Source: Sweltsa coloradensis (taxonomy: Eukaryota; Arthropoda; Insecta; Plecoptera; Chloroperlidae). Taken from it: 64,000 nt of DNA. A model generated the notes under the pieces. It did no database searches and had not been told where the DNA came from. It saw only the letters and a program-made list of their open reading frames with translations. The position numbers and the translations under genes were made by a program. Shown here piece by piece: positions 31,950-42,818 of this stretch. Every line of letters starts with the position of its first letter. Within the stretch, counting starts at the first letter, position 1. The DNA is taken from contig JAMZAV010000775.1 of the NCBI GenBank assembly GCA_024449915.1, forward strand, positions 1 through 64,000. The letters are read 5' to 3'.

Positions 31950-33300
31950 GAGAGTGAGAAAATTCCACTTGTTGGCCAGTTGGCCAGTGGTGGGTGCGGA
32001 GTACAGGGTAGCCCAAAGGGTCAATTGTGCTGAATTTTTTAATCGTTTTTATTTTTTAAAGGTCAAACTGTTGAACAAAATCCATTTTTGATTTTTGATA
32101 CGTGTAAGGAATGACAAATAGATTTTTATCCATGTTTTTATTTTCTTGTGATGTACCGGAAATAACTAATTTGTGTTTTCCAAAATCAAAGTCAAAATTG
32201 CCCCAAATTGTTCGTTTTGGTTAAACTTAAAACTGATATATTCTGAAAGGGTTATTATTTTGGAGTTGAAATCCATTTGTTGGCTAGTTGGCCAGTAATG
32301 GATGCGGTGTACAGGTATGCCCAAAGGTTCAATTTTCCGGGGGTGTTTTAACAGTTTTTATTTTAACTGGGCCAAAGCGTTGAACGAAATCTATTTTAGA
32401 CATAAGATTCGTGTAAGTAATAAAAAATAGAATGTCATCCACATTTAAATTTTCTTGTTGGCCTACATGTCACGGAAATACAATTTTTTTACTTTTCCAA
32501 AAAAAAAGTCAAAATGGCCCCAAAGGCCGTTTCGATTACACCCATATTATTTTGAAAGGAGGTTGTTATTTCTGTGTCGTAGACATCCACTTGATTGCCA
32601 GGTTGGACCAAGTGGTGAGAGGATTCGTGAGGTCAGAGGTGCCCAAAGGGTTGATTTTAAGGGGGTGTTTTGAACAGTTTTTATTTTTTCAGGGCGAAAG
32701 TATTGAACAAAATTTATTTTAAACTTTTGATTCGAGTAGGCCTAAGTGATGAAAAATAGAATGTTATCTTATTTTTTATTTTCTTGCATTTCCCGGAAAT
32801 ACCATTTTTGTCTTTTCCAAAAGGAAGTCAAAATTTGCCTGTTTTGGTTATAAAACCTCACTATATATAATTACAGTGAGTTATATTATTGGAGTAGAAA
32901 TCCACTTGTTTGCCAGTTGTGGTGGATGCGGCATATAGAGATGTCGAATGAGTAAATTTTAAGAGGGTGTTTTCACAGTTTTTAATTTTTTTTTTAACGG
33001 TCAAATTGTTGAATGACATCTATTTCAGAACTTCCTGATTCGATCTCGCCGAACAATGTAAAAAGGGTCGTGTCATGCAACAGTTTTATTTTCTTGATAT
33101 GTCCCGGAATTAAATATTTTATACTTTTCAAAAAAAGAAGTTAGTAAAATGGCCCCAAATAGCAGTCTTGGTTTAACACTTCATTTATTATGTGATAGCA
33201 TGGTTATTTTGGAATAAGAAATCCAACATGTTTGCCTGTGTTCAATTTTTGGATGCGACATACATAGGGGTGTTCCAAAGATGTGAATTGTTGTCCTGCC
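31950..33300 (+). repeat. Five-copy ~312-bp satellite (arm-like repeat)
   Basis: Units begin at the CCACTTGTTGGCCAG-like motif at 31965, 32273, 32587, 32902 and 33223, giving periods of 308, 314, 315 and 321 bp. Other shared landmarks per unit are a GATGCGG..TACAG..GTGCCCAAAGG stretch, GGGGGTGTTTT.ACAGTTTTTATTTT, a TTGAACAAAAT stretch, GTCACGGAAAT and AGTCAAAATGGCCCC. The core TTGGCCAGT...TGCGG...AGAGGTG also occurs in the arms of the foldback F2 (41039-41075). The array ends just upstream of the gene fragment at 33372. Short open frames inside differ between units and are not genes. Confidence 0.88.
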
Positions 33301-33371
33301 TTGGGTTTCAATATTGGGAAAACGTTTTTATCAAACAACACAAAAAAAAATAAAACTGAGAGTTTCACAAG

Positions 33372-33775
33372 ATGACACTAGTCTTAGTAATTAATTTAAA
33401 ACAGAATGAGTTGACTACTGAGGCTCTACTAAGGATTCGTGGTGAGGCTGATATTCAAGATGCCCTACTGTTGTTATGCAGCATCTCGATACGAGGATAC
33501 AATGTTGTTCGTTCTCTTGGCACTGATGCCTTCATCCTCTTGTTCAAAAACGCTCAGCGAGTAAACCAAGCACTTGTATATACCGGCTTGGGAGACAAGA
33601 CGTTTTTAATTTACTTCACGAAAGTAATTCAATAGATGAGCAAAGATTATGTATATTTCTTGCGCCAATTCATGGCAGCAGTAGTTGTACCACGTTCCCT
33701 AAGCTAGAACATGGCAAATGCGTACAAATTGCCCGTCAAGTCCCAAGATCATAATCAATTGCTTACTGTAGAAAC
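33372..33775 (+). pseudogene. Fragment of an uncharacterised repeat-borne protein, C-terminal part
   Basis: An 87-codon frame (33372-33635) reads GEADIQDALLLL and GTDAFILLF. This resembles the EADTRI.LH...DTDV.VLA segment of a large, widely distributed but unnamed protein family in invertebrate genomes, with acidic residues that could be a metal site. After a frameshift near 33610 the pattern continues to SIDEQRLCIFLAPIHGS and TTFPKLEHGK (about 33630-33720), which corresponds to the family's H...G.DTTS block. The fragment follows directly after the satellite array. Function is unknown; family resemblance comes from memory. N-terminal parts of the same family occur at 42819-43860. Confidence 0.5.
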
Positions 33776-36199
33776 ACCCATCTAGGGAGATTTACAGCAA
33801 CGGGAGTGCGTGAGATTTGGTATGGTTTATTCTGTGTGATGTGTGCTGAGATTTCGTTTTGGCAAGGGAAAGTGGATGAAGGATATAAAAAGGTATTACA
33901 GGGGTATGCGTCTTATTCAGGATTGGACACTTAGTTGCAGTGAAAGACGATAATTTTTTGAGCAGAATGATAAACAGAAAAGAATAAAGAATTTAGAGGA
34001 ATTGTCTAAACATAACTTAGGAATATCGGGAAAAAAAATGTGTTTTCCTGTCCCCTGATAGTCGATTACATGGTCATACAATTATTTCATATAGGTATTA
34101 TCTCCATCAGAAAGGACAGGTGAAAGCTGTATCTCAGAAAGCACCATTCGCCAAAAGGATTTTGTTGGTGCATTTCAGGTAGGTTCAACAGAGGATGGCC
34201 GGATTTAAAACAGGCTGTCAGGCTAATTCAGAGATTCCGGATTTCCTTTAGCACGCTTATACTTCTGAATCTAATATAGATACAATTACGATTTACCTTA
34301 AAAGAAAGCTTAAATCTTTTGTTATCAATAATAAACATAATCGCATAGTATTTATCTGATACTTACCATGAACTTTGAGAGTGGCTAACACCCCTGAAAA
34401 AAGACGATCTTTCCACGATATTTATCAAAATACTAGAATTTTGAAATTTCTTTTGTTGGTGCTGGAAGGAAAACACAAATTACGTGTTATTGCCTGAACA
34501 CAAGCTTGTAAACAAATTCGAATTTTACCACAAATCGACGTGTGATGTATTAAGACACTAGTAAATGATAACAAAACAAAACTACAATTTTGTTTCCACA
34601 CAACCTAGATAAAACAGCATCTACCTACCATTGCAATAGTTACATTGAAAAATAATTAAACGGTTGTTACGTTAGTATTAGAGGATGACGTCCTGGTTTG
34701 TGCACACAAACCGGCACAACTGAACATTTGCCTCACCGAACCGTCGGAGTCGTAAATTACCTACCCCTCCTTTGCCTTCGATGTGAGCGGTGTTCGTCAG
34801 GTGAACATCACGAGCGCCGCAACTTGAGGCAGAGTGTGACCTGCATTTGCAATGACAACCTCCCGGACACTTAGTTTAGAAATACACAAAGCTTCCGAGC
34901 TGTTACATTGAAATACAAACATGTAGATTTTATTCAATCACTTATTTCTCGTCACTCAATTCTAGTGATCGGCTGATATTCCTAATAGGAATTTTGTTTA
35001 AATCTAAGATGAATTAAGATGGGAAACTGAATTGCACAGTGAAACACAAGGCAAAGGATCTGCCAAAATAAAAAACTTGACTCGAATGAAGACCTGAGCC
35101 CACGGTATTTGTGTGTAATTTGAGTTACGTAATCGATATTATTGACATATAGTTTTGAGATGAATCGAGTAAGATTGTTAATGAAGCGCGTTCGAAATAG
35201 GGTGCTATATGTAGAGATGAGGTGGATACATGAATGTTTGTTTGTTCCCAATGTCAATGGTTGCCTTGGTTATCCAAGATCAATTATGATAATGACTTGA
35301 GACTTGAAGGCTTTCACGTGCGAATGTTAGCTCTATGTCTGTTAGTTGATAGAAACGTCCTTACTATTATAAAAACATAATGCACATCATTAAAGGATGA
35401 TTGTCAAAGTCTAGTCACTGCAAGCTCAGCATAGACTGAGTCTTTTATTATGAATGCGAAAACTTAGCGAATGTCTCTCCAAAACATTTATTATATTACC
35501 TTGATTTATCTTATCAAAATAATATTCTTAATCAAGTGATCAGTATATTTGTGAACTTGATTCGTTTACTTTTCCAAGTTGATTAAAAATACGCAGGCGG
35601 ACTGTATAGGTTAGTTTAGTCTAAAAGATCGAACTTGTCGTGTGTCTGCAATCACGTCAGTTTCGGTGAAGAAGTGACAATATATACACGGTGAGCACAA
35701 AGATTGCAGAGCCATAATGTGTGACGCGATACATCCTTAAAGTTTATGACACTTACTGAAAGAATATAATATTTATAGTGATTTAATACATGTGACACGG
35801 AACCAATATGGACTAACGCCTTGATAGGTAAGTAGTTATCTAAAATATGTCGTACTTATAATGTATCGCATACAGCACAGTTAGTACTTGGACCCCCCCC
35901 CCGACCCCCCGTACCCCCCCAATTTTCGTAAAAAAATAAATAAAATAAATAAAAAATAAAGTTATATTAACTAGTTTCATATACATACTGGGTCAAACTG
36001 AGAATTTACAAACATGATTACTGGGATTTTGTTGTTTACAAACAACCTACACGGCTCACGGGCTAATCGTTGAAACAAACAAAGAGAAATACTTTTATTC
36101 AAGTCCATCACTCCATGTTAAACGGTTAATTTAGAAGCTGTCCTAACAACACGCCACTTAATGAATTCAAAATGTTTCAGAATCGGAAAGGTAAATGCG
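33776..36199. other. Unannotated 2.4 kb, with poly-C tract
   Basis: I see no gene, RNA gene or multi-copy repeat. A C-rich run interrupted by G and A lies at 35889-35920, followed by AAATAAAT repeats to 35960. A mildly GC-rich patch at 34690-34880 has no readable exon. The 91-codon minus frame at 34982-35257 has no recognisable motif. Confidence 0.45.
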
Positions 36200-36289
36200 A
36201 GCAGCACCAGCAAACACAAGCGGCGGGAGAGACACCGGTGATTGGTCGGGCACTCTGGGATCCGTGCGGGCTACGGGCTGCGTTTCGGT

Positions 36290-36725
36290 GCTTAGCTCCG
36301 GGCGTCGTGCGGGGCCGGGCCGGGCAAATTTTGGATATATAGCTGACCTTGCCCGTTAGCTACGCCGACGGCCGCATAGCCTGTACAAGCCTTACCTTTA
36401 GTGAATGTATTTCTATCAGCTGTTCGCGCCCCAGCTATTACACCGTACGGGACCATGCAACCATTCCCTTGATGCCCGGCGCTCCCGAGGGGCCTAGCCA
36501 GTGACATGCCCCGGAAGTATTGTTCTTATTCCGCCCAGGCATTACCCGTACGGGCAACCCCGCCATGCATTCCAAATTCCCTTGGCTGCGGGCGTCCTTC
36601 AACGGGCACGTAGCAGTACATGCCGCGTGAATGTATTTCGCTGTTCCCCCAGGCATTACCCGAGTTTTGCGGGCCCATATGTGATATGTAACTGTCCATT
36701 AGCTGCCCTGCACACTAACCAAGAC
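36290..36725. repeat. GC-rich imperfect repeats with CCCGTACGGG
   Basis: GTGAATGTATTTC followed by CTGTTC.C.CCCAG occurs at about 36401 and 36627; CGCCCAGGCATTACCCG occurs at 36533 and (as CCCCAGGC..) at 36649. The palindrome CCCGTACGGG is present at 36547. The pieces read like two and a half decayed tandem copies of ~110-220 bp. Confidence 0.55.
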
Positions 36726-36783
36726 ACAAAATGAATTCTGTTCTTGTTTAACACACTCGTGGTGTATTCCTCTACATAATTTT

Positions 36784-37437
36784 AGATGAGCGTAGCGAGA
36801 GTGAAGGAAAGATCCATTTCACTACACTGGAGAAAAAAAATCCGGAATGTTTAGTTTTTTTGTTTTTTTTTGATTTTTGGCTGTTTGTATTAACACGATC
36901 CGGCTAAACCGATACTCAGCAAATGGTGATTGAAAATTTTGTGGTCGCCGCCTTTGAAATCCTCTGATCTTAGTGACCCTGGCCACGTTTTTAGGCTCAA
37001 TCAAAAAATTATTTCTTATGAAGATGACGCAATTTTACGATTTGTTATATTGTAAAATTTCCGTCGACCTTATACACACCTGACATGCTTCTCCGATTGT
37101 AATGATTGTTTTACAGAACCTAAATTGTATGAATTTATTTATTCGTTGTGAAATAAGAGCGACAATCAGAAAATTATATTATCATGTATAATGGAAATTT
37201 TACGAACTTTTTATTATTTTTAATTTATTCGACTTATAAACATCTATATGCTTTATCCGACTTGTTATCATATGTTTACAGAAGCTTAATTTAGAGATTA
37301 ATATAATGGGGCCCATAATAGCGTAATGAATAATTATTTCATAGAAAAGCACATTTTATGCTTTTATACGTTTTAAACAATTACGCCATCCAACAACTGC
37401 GCGCTGAAAAAGCAGTTGCCGAACGCACCATATCCTA
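36784..37437. mobile_element. Family A foldback MITE, copy A4
   Basis: It begins AGATGAGCGTAGCGAGAGTG, then CACTACACTGGAGAAAAAAA and TCCGGAATG, in the A2 orientation. It continues through degraded ~165-bp monomers (TTTATCCGA...TGTAATGATT stretches) and ends CCATCCAACAACTGCGCGCT, AAAAAGCAGTTGCCGAACGC and CCTAGTT. The right end matches that of A3, so it is the right half of the foldback. Confidence 0.8.
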
Positions 37438-37974
37438 GTTACTACATTCAGTGTCAGTCCGATTTGCTGTTGTATCTATATGGTGGTTATGTCCATCAAG
37501 CATTCAAGTTCTTCCGTGGCCCAAATGGGTTAACGGCTTGGAGAGGCTTACCGAAGCTGGATCGAGTTCGAGACACTTTACACTAAAAAATTTTGTAACA
37601 ACATTGCAATTTATATTGTGTTAAATATCACCTACAGGCAATCGACTGTGATAGTCCCACAGACTTGAGACTAATATAGCTATATGAAAACTGATGTATT
37701 TTATCAATCAAAACGTTTTTATTTAGGTTTTTACATTTAGCTCACAGAGTGCGATACGGATGCTACGTTAGGATATTGGTCAATGGACGGGGATAGGCAG
37801 GGACGAGCGGGGACCGCGGCGTGGACAGGGTGAGAGTCGGACACGGTTTAACGCAGAGCCGGAGCACCGACCGTGGCATGCATGACGGTTTTATAACAAC
37901 GGGGCACGCACGGGCTATGGCGGCGGCAGCTACTGGTAGCCGTGCGGTCCCCGTCAACGGCCGAGGGGACATCT

Positions 37975-38666
37975 CAGTGTTGGGGAAGGAACTTTTCAAA
38001 AAAGAACGCGTTCTCGTGAACGCGTCTTTTTGTGTGAACTTTTCAGTGAACTTACTCTTTTTTTAAAGAATGAACTTGAACTTTTAAAGGTTTTTTGAGA
38101 AAAGAACTTTTCAGTTTTAGAAAGTTCATTTGAAAGTTCTTTCCCTGCGTCGAGCAGCCGTCGACGCTTAAAAACAATAACAAATCGTTGTTTCCCTCGT
38201 AGGCCTACGTTGACGCACGTTCAGTTGTTTACGACAAGGTCACGTACGATTCACGAAGTTAAAACGATGCACGCCAACTAATTTGGAAAAAAATCTTGGA
38301 AGCCTAAAATGCTTAGTATCTGCCACAATTTTACAAGCTGGTCGACGAGAAGTAGTACCAAATCATCAACACGACTCAAAGACAGCTCAAACATTAGTAA
38401 GACTCAAACTCGCGAGTAGTTTGGTACTCGAACACCCCTTATGTTTTTTTCCCAGTGTTTTTCTTCATTTACGCCAGCCTTTAATAGATTTTTTTTTACA
38501 AAAGAACTTTTAAAAGAAAATCAATTCATATTTTAGTCGAACTTTAAAATTTCAAAAATTTTAGGTTTTAAAAGAATTTGAACTTTTTAAAAGTTCATTA
38601 TTTGAGCTGTTTTTTTAACTGAAAATTTAAAAAGTTCATTTTAAAAAAGAACTGACCCAACAACTG
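37975..38666. mobile_element. hAT-like MITE, 692 bp
   Basis: The termini CAGTGTTGGGGAAGGAACTT and (inverted right end) CAGTTGTTGGGTCAGTTCTT match over ~25 bp with several differences. The CAGTGTTGGG start is typical of hAT elements. GAAC/GTTC-rich stretches with AAAAGTTC.. dominate both ends. The flanks GGGACATCT and GGGACACTC are similar, as expected for a mutated 8-bp target duplication. An open frame at 38283-38513 has no transposase motif, so it is non-autonomous. Confidence 0.75.
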
Positions 38667-38770
38667 GGGACACTCCTAGGCGGGACCCGTACGGGCAGCC
38701 CGGCCGGGGCCCGTACGAGCAGCCCGAGCGGGCACCGGCCGGTACATCACATTTGTGTTTGCTGGGGTGC

Positions 38771-39110
38771 GTTTTGACTATATTACTTCAAGTCAAGCAA
38801 TACATGAGCCTATGTCCAGTTGTTGCAAACAATTGTGTAGGTTGTGTGGAATTATACTGCCGTGGCTGATATAATATTGATATTGTATGTTGCAAGGTTA
38901 AAAGTTTCTAAATATCATATTAATTACATTACAATGTAATTTTTTAAAATATTTAATGACTATATTGTTTAGTTTTGTATTATGTTAATTGTTACCTGTA
39001 TTATAATGTTTTAAATTATGTTGGCAACCTGGTTATGTCTATGTAAATAATCTGATGAAGCCAGGAGTTTACATATAACGATATGAAGTGATCTATTCTA
39101 TAGGGTCTTA
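38771..39110. other. Unannotated AT-rich stretch
   Basis: No gene or repeat was recognised here. Confidence 0.5.
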
Positions 39111-39117
39111 CTCTTAT

Positions 39118-39345
39118 TGGTCGATTGCCGAGTGGCAGGCTCGAGCGCTGAGCGCTCGACTCTGATTCGGGAGGTCCCGGGTTCAAATCCCGTCGAGACC
39201 GGGCCCAATCCGACTTTTGACTGAGGGTTTTTTCCGGGGTTTTTCCTCAGTCGTTAATGCGAATGCAAGGGATTGAGTCCTCTTAATCAGCCCTCGGACA
39301 TCCATTCACAATTTCCTACTCCAATATACCTAGTTACTGAAGAGG
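39118..39345 (+). mobile_element. tRNA-derived SINE with conserved hairpin tail
   Basis: The head TTGCCGAGTGGCAGGCTCGA (A box within 39124-39143) and the B box GGTTCAAATCC at 39180-39190 look like a leucine/serine-type tRNA, with the hairpin GAGCGCTGAGCGCTC between them. A tail follows with the stem CTGAGG...CCTCAG (39219-39252) around GGTTTTTTCCGGGGTTTTT, then GTCGTTAATGCGAATGCAAG. A short A-run comes later at 39395. It is one copy only in this window. Confidence 0.75.
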
Positions 39346-39419
39346 GGCACATCAGGTAACAACTGGTGTGCACTCTAAAACAGGTTTCCTACCAAAAAAA
39401 AATATTTATTTTATTAAAA

Positions 39420-39570
39420 ATATCGATCTTTGGTTGGTTATCGCTCACTCGTCGATTGCGTCGGGGCCTACAGGGTTGGCTTGGTCGGTTGGATTTACTG
39501 TCCCCCACTGAAAATCAATTATATAACTGTGTGGGTAAACAGCTCTAAATGCAATTGATTTATTTCTTTA
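39420..39570. repeat. Dispersed repeat RB, copy 2
   Basis: CTTTGGTTGGTTATCGCTCA, CGATTGCGTCGGGGCCTA and CCCCCACTGAAAATCA repeat the stretch at 13898-14060, in the same orientation, at roughly 80% identity by eye. Confidence 0.7.
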
Positions 39571-40268
39571 TTAATGACTAAGATATTATTATCATTAATG
39601 AAACGTTATTATTTATGTACTCTATTCAGCATACCCTGAAGCTGCAGGTATGAGGTCACGAGGTGCAGATAAAGACTTACGAAATTACATTTTGCGATGT
39701 TTAACAACAAAATAATATGAAAATAGAACCCTTTTTTATTTTACACCTCCCAACATTCAATTTCCTTGCCGTTCATCTACGACACTTAACTAAAATCTCA
39801 GACATAAAATCCCGAATAAAACTTGCTCTCGAATCATTATGCTGACAATACTTGACTCCTCCGCAACCCATCATAATAATTTTTGAAGTAGGTTCCACGT
39901 ATAGTCTATCATCCCATTACCTATGTTGTTTTATTACTTTTTTTGACTGTTTTATTATTAATTAACACAATTAACTTCTGTACATTCATTTTGCGATTGA
40001 TATTGTCTAGCTGCAAATTATGCCATTTAATTTCACTGCTCTAGTTGAGCACGTACTCCATTTATTTTATTTAGGTCAGAATTCGTTTAGTATTCTTATC
40101 CGGATTAAGTTCCTACGAGTTTGTATACTTTGTTTTTGAAAGTTCGACTCTCACTCTCGCACATAACCGTAAAATATTTCTGAGGTAATGTTGTTTGTCA
40201 GGTCACAGGCAACAGATATTCGTTGCAGTACTGTTTCCATCCATTCAGATGTATTAGCAACTACAATT
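39571..40268. other. Unannotated AT-rich stretch
   Basis: About 700 bp without a recognised gene or repeat. Confidence 0.5.
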
Positions 40269-40440
40269 CAGAGGCGTCTCGGTGGTCTAGTTAGCTACGG
40301 CGCCTACCTGGAATGTGAGAGACTCGGGTACGAAACGAACCCCTATCGGGATGGATTGTTTAACTTCTGAATCCAAGGGAGTTTTTCCCGACCAACCAAA
40401 TCGAGAAATGAAGACAATTTAGTTTGTATAATTAGTATAA
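40269..40440 (+). mobile_element. tRNA-derived SINE, second type
   Basis: TCTCGGTGGTCTAGTTAGC at 40277-40295 holds an A box. A degraded B box (GGGTACGAAACGAACCC) follows at 40326-40342, and then TATCGGGATGGATTG. The tail GGGAGTTTTTCCCGACC with AATCGAGAAAT is shared with 16736-16768. Confidence 0.65.
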
Positions 40441-40541
40441 CAATATATTAAAAGTTTTTCGTAATTATTATATAATGGTATATGGCAAAGAGTAGGCCTA
40501 CAACACTGGCATACAATGGTTAATTATACAAAACCAACCAA

Positions 40542-41235
40542 CCAAAATAAATCCATAATTTAACAAGTCCACATAGCCAGAACACGGGTGTGTTCTTAGT
40601 GGTAGCGGTACACGACATGTAAAACGAGAATACTGCACTTTTTGAACACGGTTTGCCGTTTTGGGGCACAGTTGTAGGTGGGACCAAAACTAATATTTAA
40701 GGATGTGGAGGCACTCGAAATTTCCCTTAGAATTCAAAATGGCGGCCTTTTTTCAAAACGATGTCCTCAGATACAAAAACCTTTTGATGTGTCTAAAAAA
40801 TCATGTTTGGTATCGTTTTCGTATATTTTCCGACTCGAATAACACAAAAATAATGTAAAAATAAAAATCTGGGTGAAATTCTAGAAGTTTAACATGTATT
40901 AGTAGTATTTTCAAGGAAAATCTTCTTAGTTTGGGGTACGACGTAGAAACTCCTTTACCCTACCCCTGTAATTGCTTCCAGCATTAAATTATTATGATTA
41001 TAATGTTTAATTTAAAACCGAAATTCATTTTTTACTTATTGGCCAGTCATTGCTGCGGCAACCAGAGGTGTTCAACAGGGGGTTAATGATTATTGTGCTG
41101 TTTAATATGCTCTCCTTTTTTAGCTCGGTTGGCACTTGGCTCAGTGAAGCTGGTACCCAAAAGTTTTTTTTTAAGATGTGGAGGCAAAAAAAATTCCTTT
41201 CAAATCCAAGATGGCGGCGGTTTTTGGAATGTTGA
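40542..41235 (+). repeat. F2 left arm
   Basis: Landmarks, all found inverted in the right arm: AAGTCCACATAGCC, GAATACTGCACTTTTTGAAC, CCTTTTGATGTGTCTAAA, CGACTCGAATA.CACAAAAAT, AATTCTAGAAGTTTAACAT, TACCCTACCCCTGTAA, CTGCGGCAACCAGAGGTGTT, TTGGCACTTGGCTCAGT and GCCGCCATCTTGGAT (as its inverse). Open frames in this arm mirror each other and are not supported as genes. Confidence 0.88.
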
Positions 41236-42800
41236 CCATAGTAACAAGATTCTTGCAGTTTTTTCAAATTCATCTGTGTTTGGGAGTCATTTCGTATGTA
41301 AGTGACTCTCAGAAAAACAAATATTACTACAATATTAAGTAAAAAACCAAAAATTGAGAAACTGAATATTTTGTAGAATTTAAATCAATACTGGATTTTA
41401 CTTGGCCTGTGTTTACTTTGTGACGTTTTTTAAAATAGTAGCTGAGGCTGGCTCGGAGACGATTTCTCAGAACTCAGTTTTCTGTTGTATAATATTTCAC
41501 ACGAACTTTTATAAAGAATCCATCTATAAGATCCATTACGCGTACTCCTAAATTAATTCATTAATTTTGAATTCACAAATCGTAAAATCCCCTTTAATTT
41601 TAAACTCAATTTTGGTGAACTTGGGAATTTATTACAAGTGAAACAGATTTTTTTAACGCATATTTGAATACTGGATATAAAAACGATTAAATCAATGTGA
41701 ACTAGCAGGTTATTTGGTTTCATCGTAATATAAACGGTTTGGTGATAATTTTTTTCTAGAATTGAAATCCATGTTTTGGATTTCCCATTTTTTTCGCGTT
41801 TGGATTTATGTCTCGAAATTTGACCTTTTTGGCTCATTACTTGCAACCAAGTGTGGATATCTACATAAAGTACTTCTTTAAACATGCATGCAAAATTTGG
41901 TAATGTATTACCAACCGTTCAGCATAAATCATCAACCCCTGCGGGGGCCCGCCAACTTTTCAGAAGGGACTGTGGGTGCTCAAAACATAGACAAACTAGG
42001 GGGTAGAGCAGTGGCGATTCTGGAGTAGTTTGACTGGTGAGGTGAAATTAATATCCCGGAGGTAGTATAGGGGACTACACGGGGGGTTCGGGGGGCGAAC
42101 CCCCCCAACAATAGTCGAAAATTGTGAAAATCAGGTTTTTAGAGTGCTTTTTGGTGCGTTTAAAAAAAAGTTTGGTGGGCTGAATGCAATACAAAATAAT
42201 GTAGTTTTTGTGCAGTAAAAACCCTGGAAACCCACCAAATAGAAGTGAGTCACTGAGGTGATAGATTATATTACATCCCCGCTAGTGGTTGCACTGGGGC
42301 TTTGGGGTATTTTTCGAATCAGCCCTACTACAATTGTTACATTGAAAAAATAAATCTTGCATATATACCATTCAATTCCGTATGTGTGTGGATGCGCAGA
42401 AGAACTGCCGTTTGTGATGATGATTTGTGATGATTTGTGGGGGTGCACAGCTCCTACATAAATCTATCTGTGGGTGCTTTGGCTCTCCTGCACCCAGGGA
42501 GCTGGCGCCTATGAACACCTGAGTGCGCGCATTTGAGTTGGCCATGCATGCAACCTCAGCAAAGTTTAGGTCCAATGGCAACTTAAAAAAATGTAGCTGT
42601 AACCTGTTCAAAGATTCTCTAAAATGCATAGTTCCTTGGTTTTTTGTTTTGATCACACACATTACTCCACTGATTGACAATTTCTTTAAAAGACCTTGAA
42701 GAGCTCTCAAACACAGCTCTCAGCGTTCACCGTGAGTTCTGTAGTAGAAACTATATAATCTACAAGACTACCAGACCTTCTCTGCCCTTGCCTTAGGGTA
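41236..42800. other. F2 interior, left part, unannotated
   Basis: No gene was recognised in the AT-rich part up to 41900. At 42009 CAGTGGCGATTCTGG and GGGGGGCGAACCCCCC (42089-42104) look like the start of a hAT MITE, but no matching right end was found. Between 42280 and 42530 the phrases GGGTGCACAGCTCC and CTCCTGCACCCAGGGAGCTG recall the same type of element. Confidence 0.4.
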
Positions 42801-42818
42801 ACGCACACGAACAAAAAA

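Larger units (their letters stand above)
36200..38770. mobile_element. GC-rich element bounded by inverted repeats, hosting two MITEs
   Basis: The left end GCAGCACCAGCAAACACAAG (36201-36220) is inverted at the right end (TTGTGTTTGCTGGGGTGC, 38753-38770). Looser inversion follows inward over GC-rich sequence with GGGCAC and CCGG blocks. Three GC-rich parts (36200-36725, 37755-37974, 38667-38750) share motifs such as CCCGTACGGGC (for example 36547-36557 and 38686-38696) and are separated by AT-rich inserts. Two of the inserts are independent MITEs. The element has no coding potential I can support, although GC-rich open frames abound. Confidence 0.6.

Noticed and set aside
31950..33300. CRISPR-like array
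   Set aside because: The period of ~312 bp, diverged units and lack of short direct repeats with unique spacers fit an animal satellite; nothing in the window is prokaryotic.
42009..42300. A hAT MITE beginning CAGTGGCG at 42009
   Set aside because: No matching inverted right end and no 8-bp flanking duplication were found.
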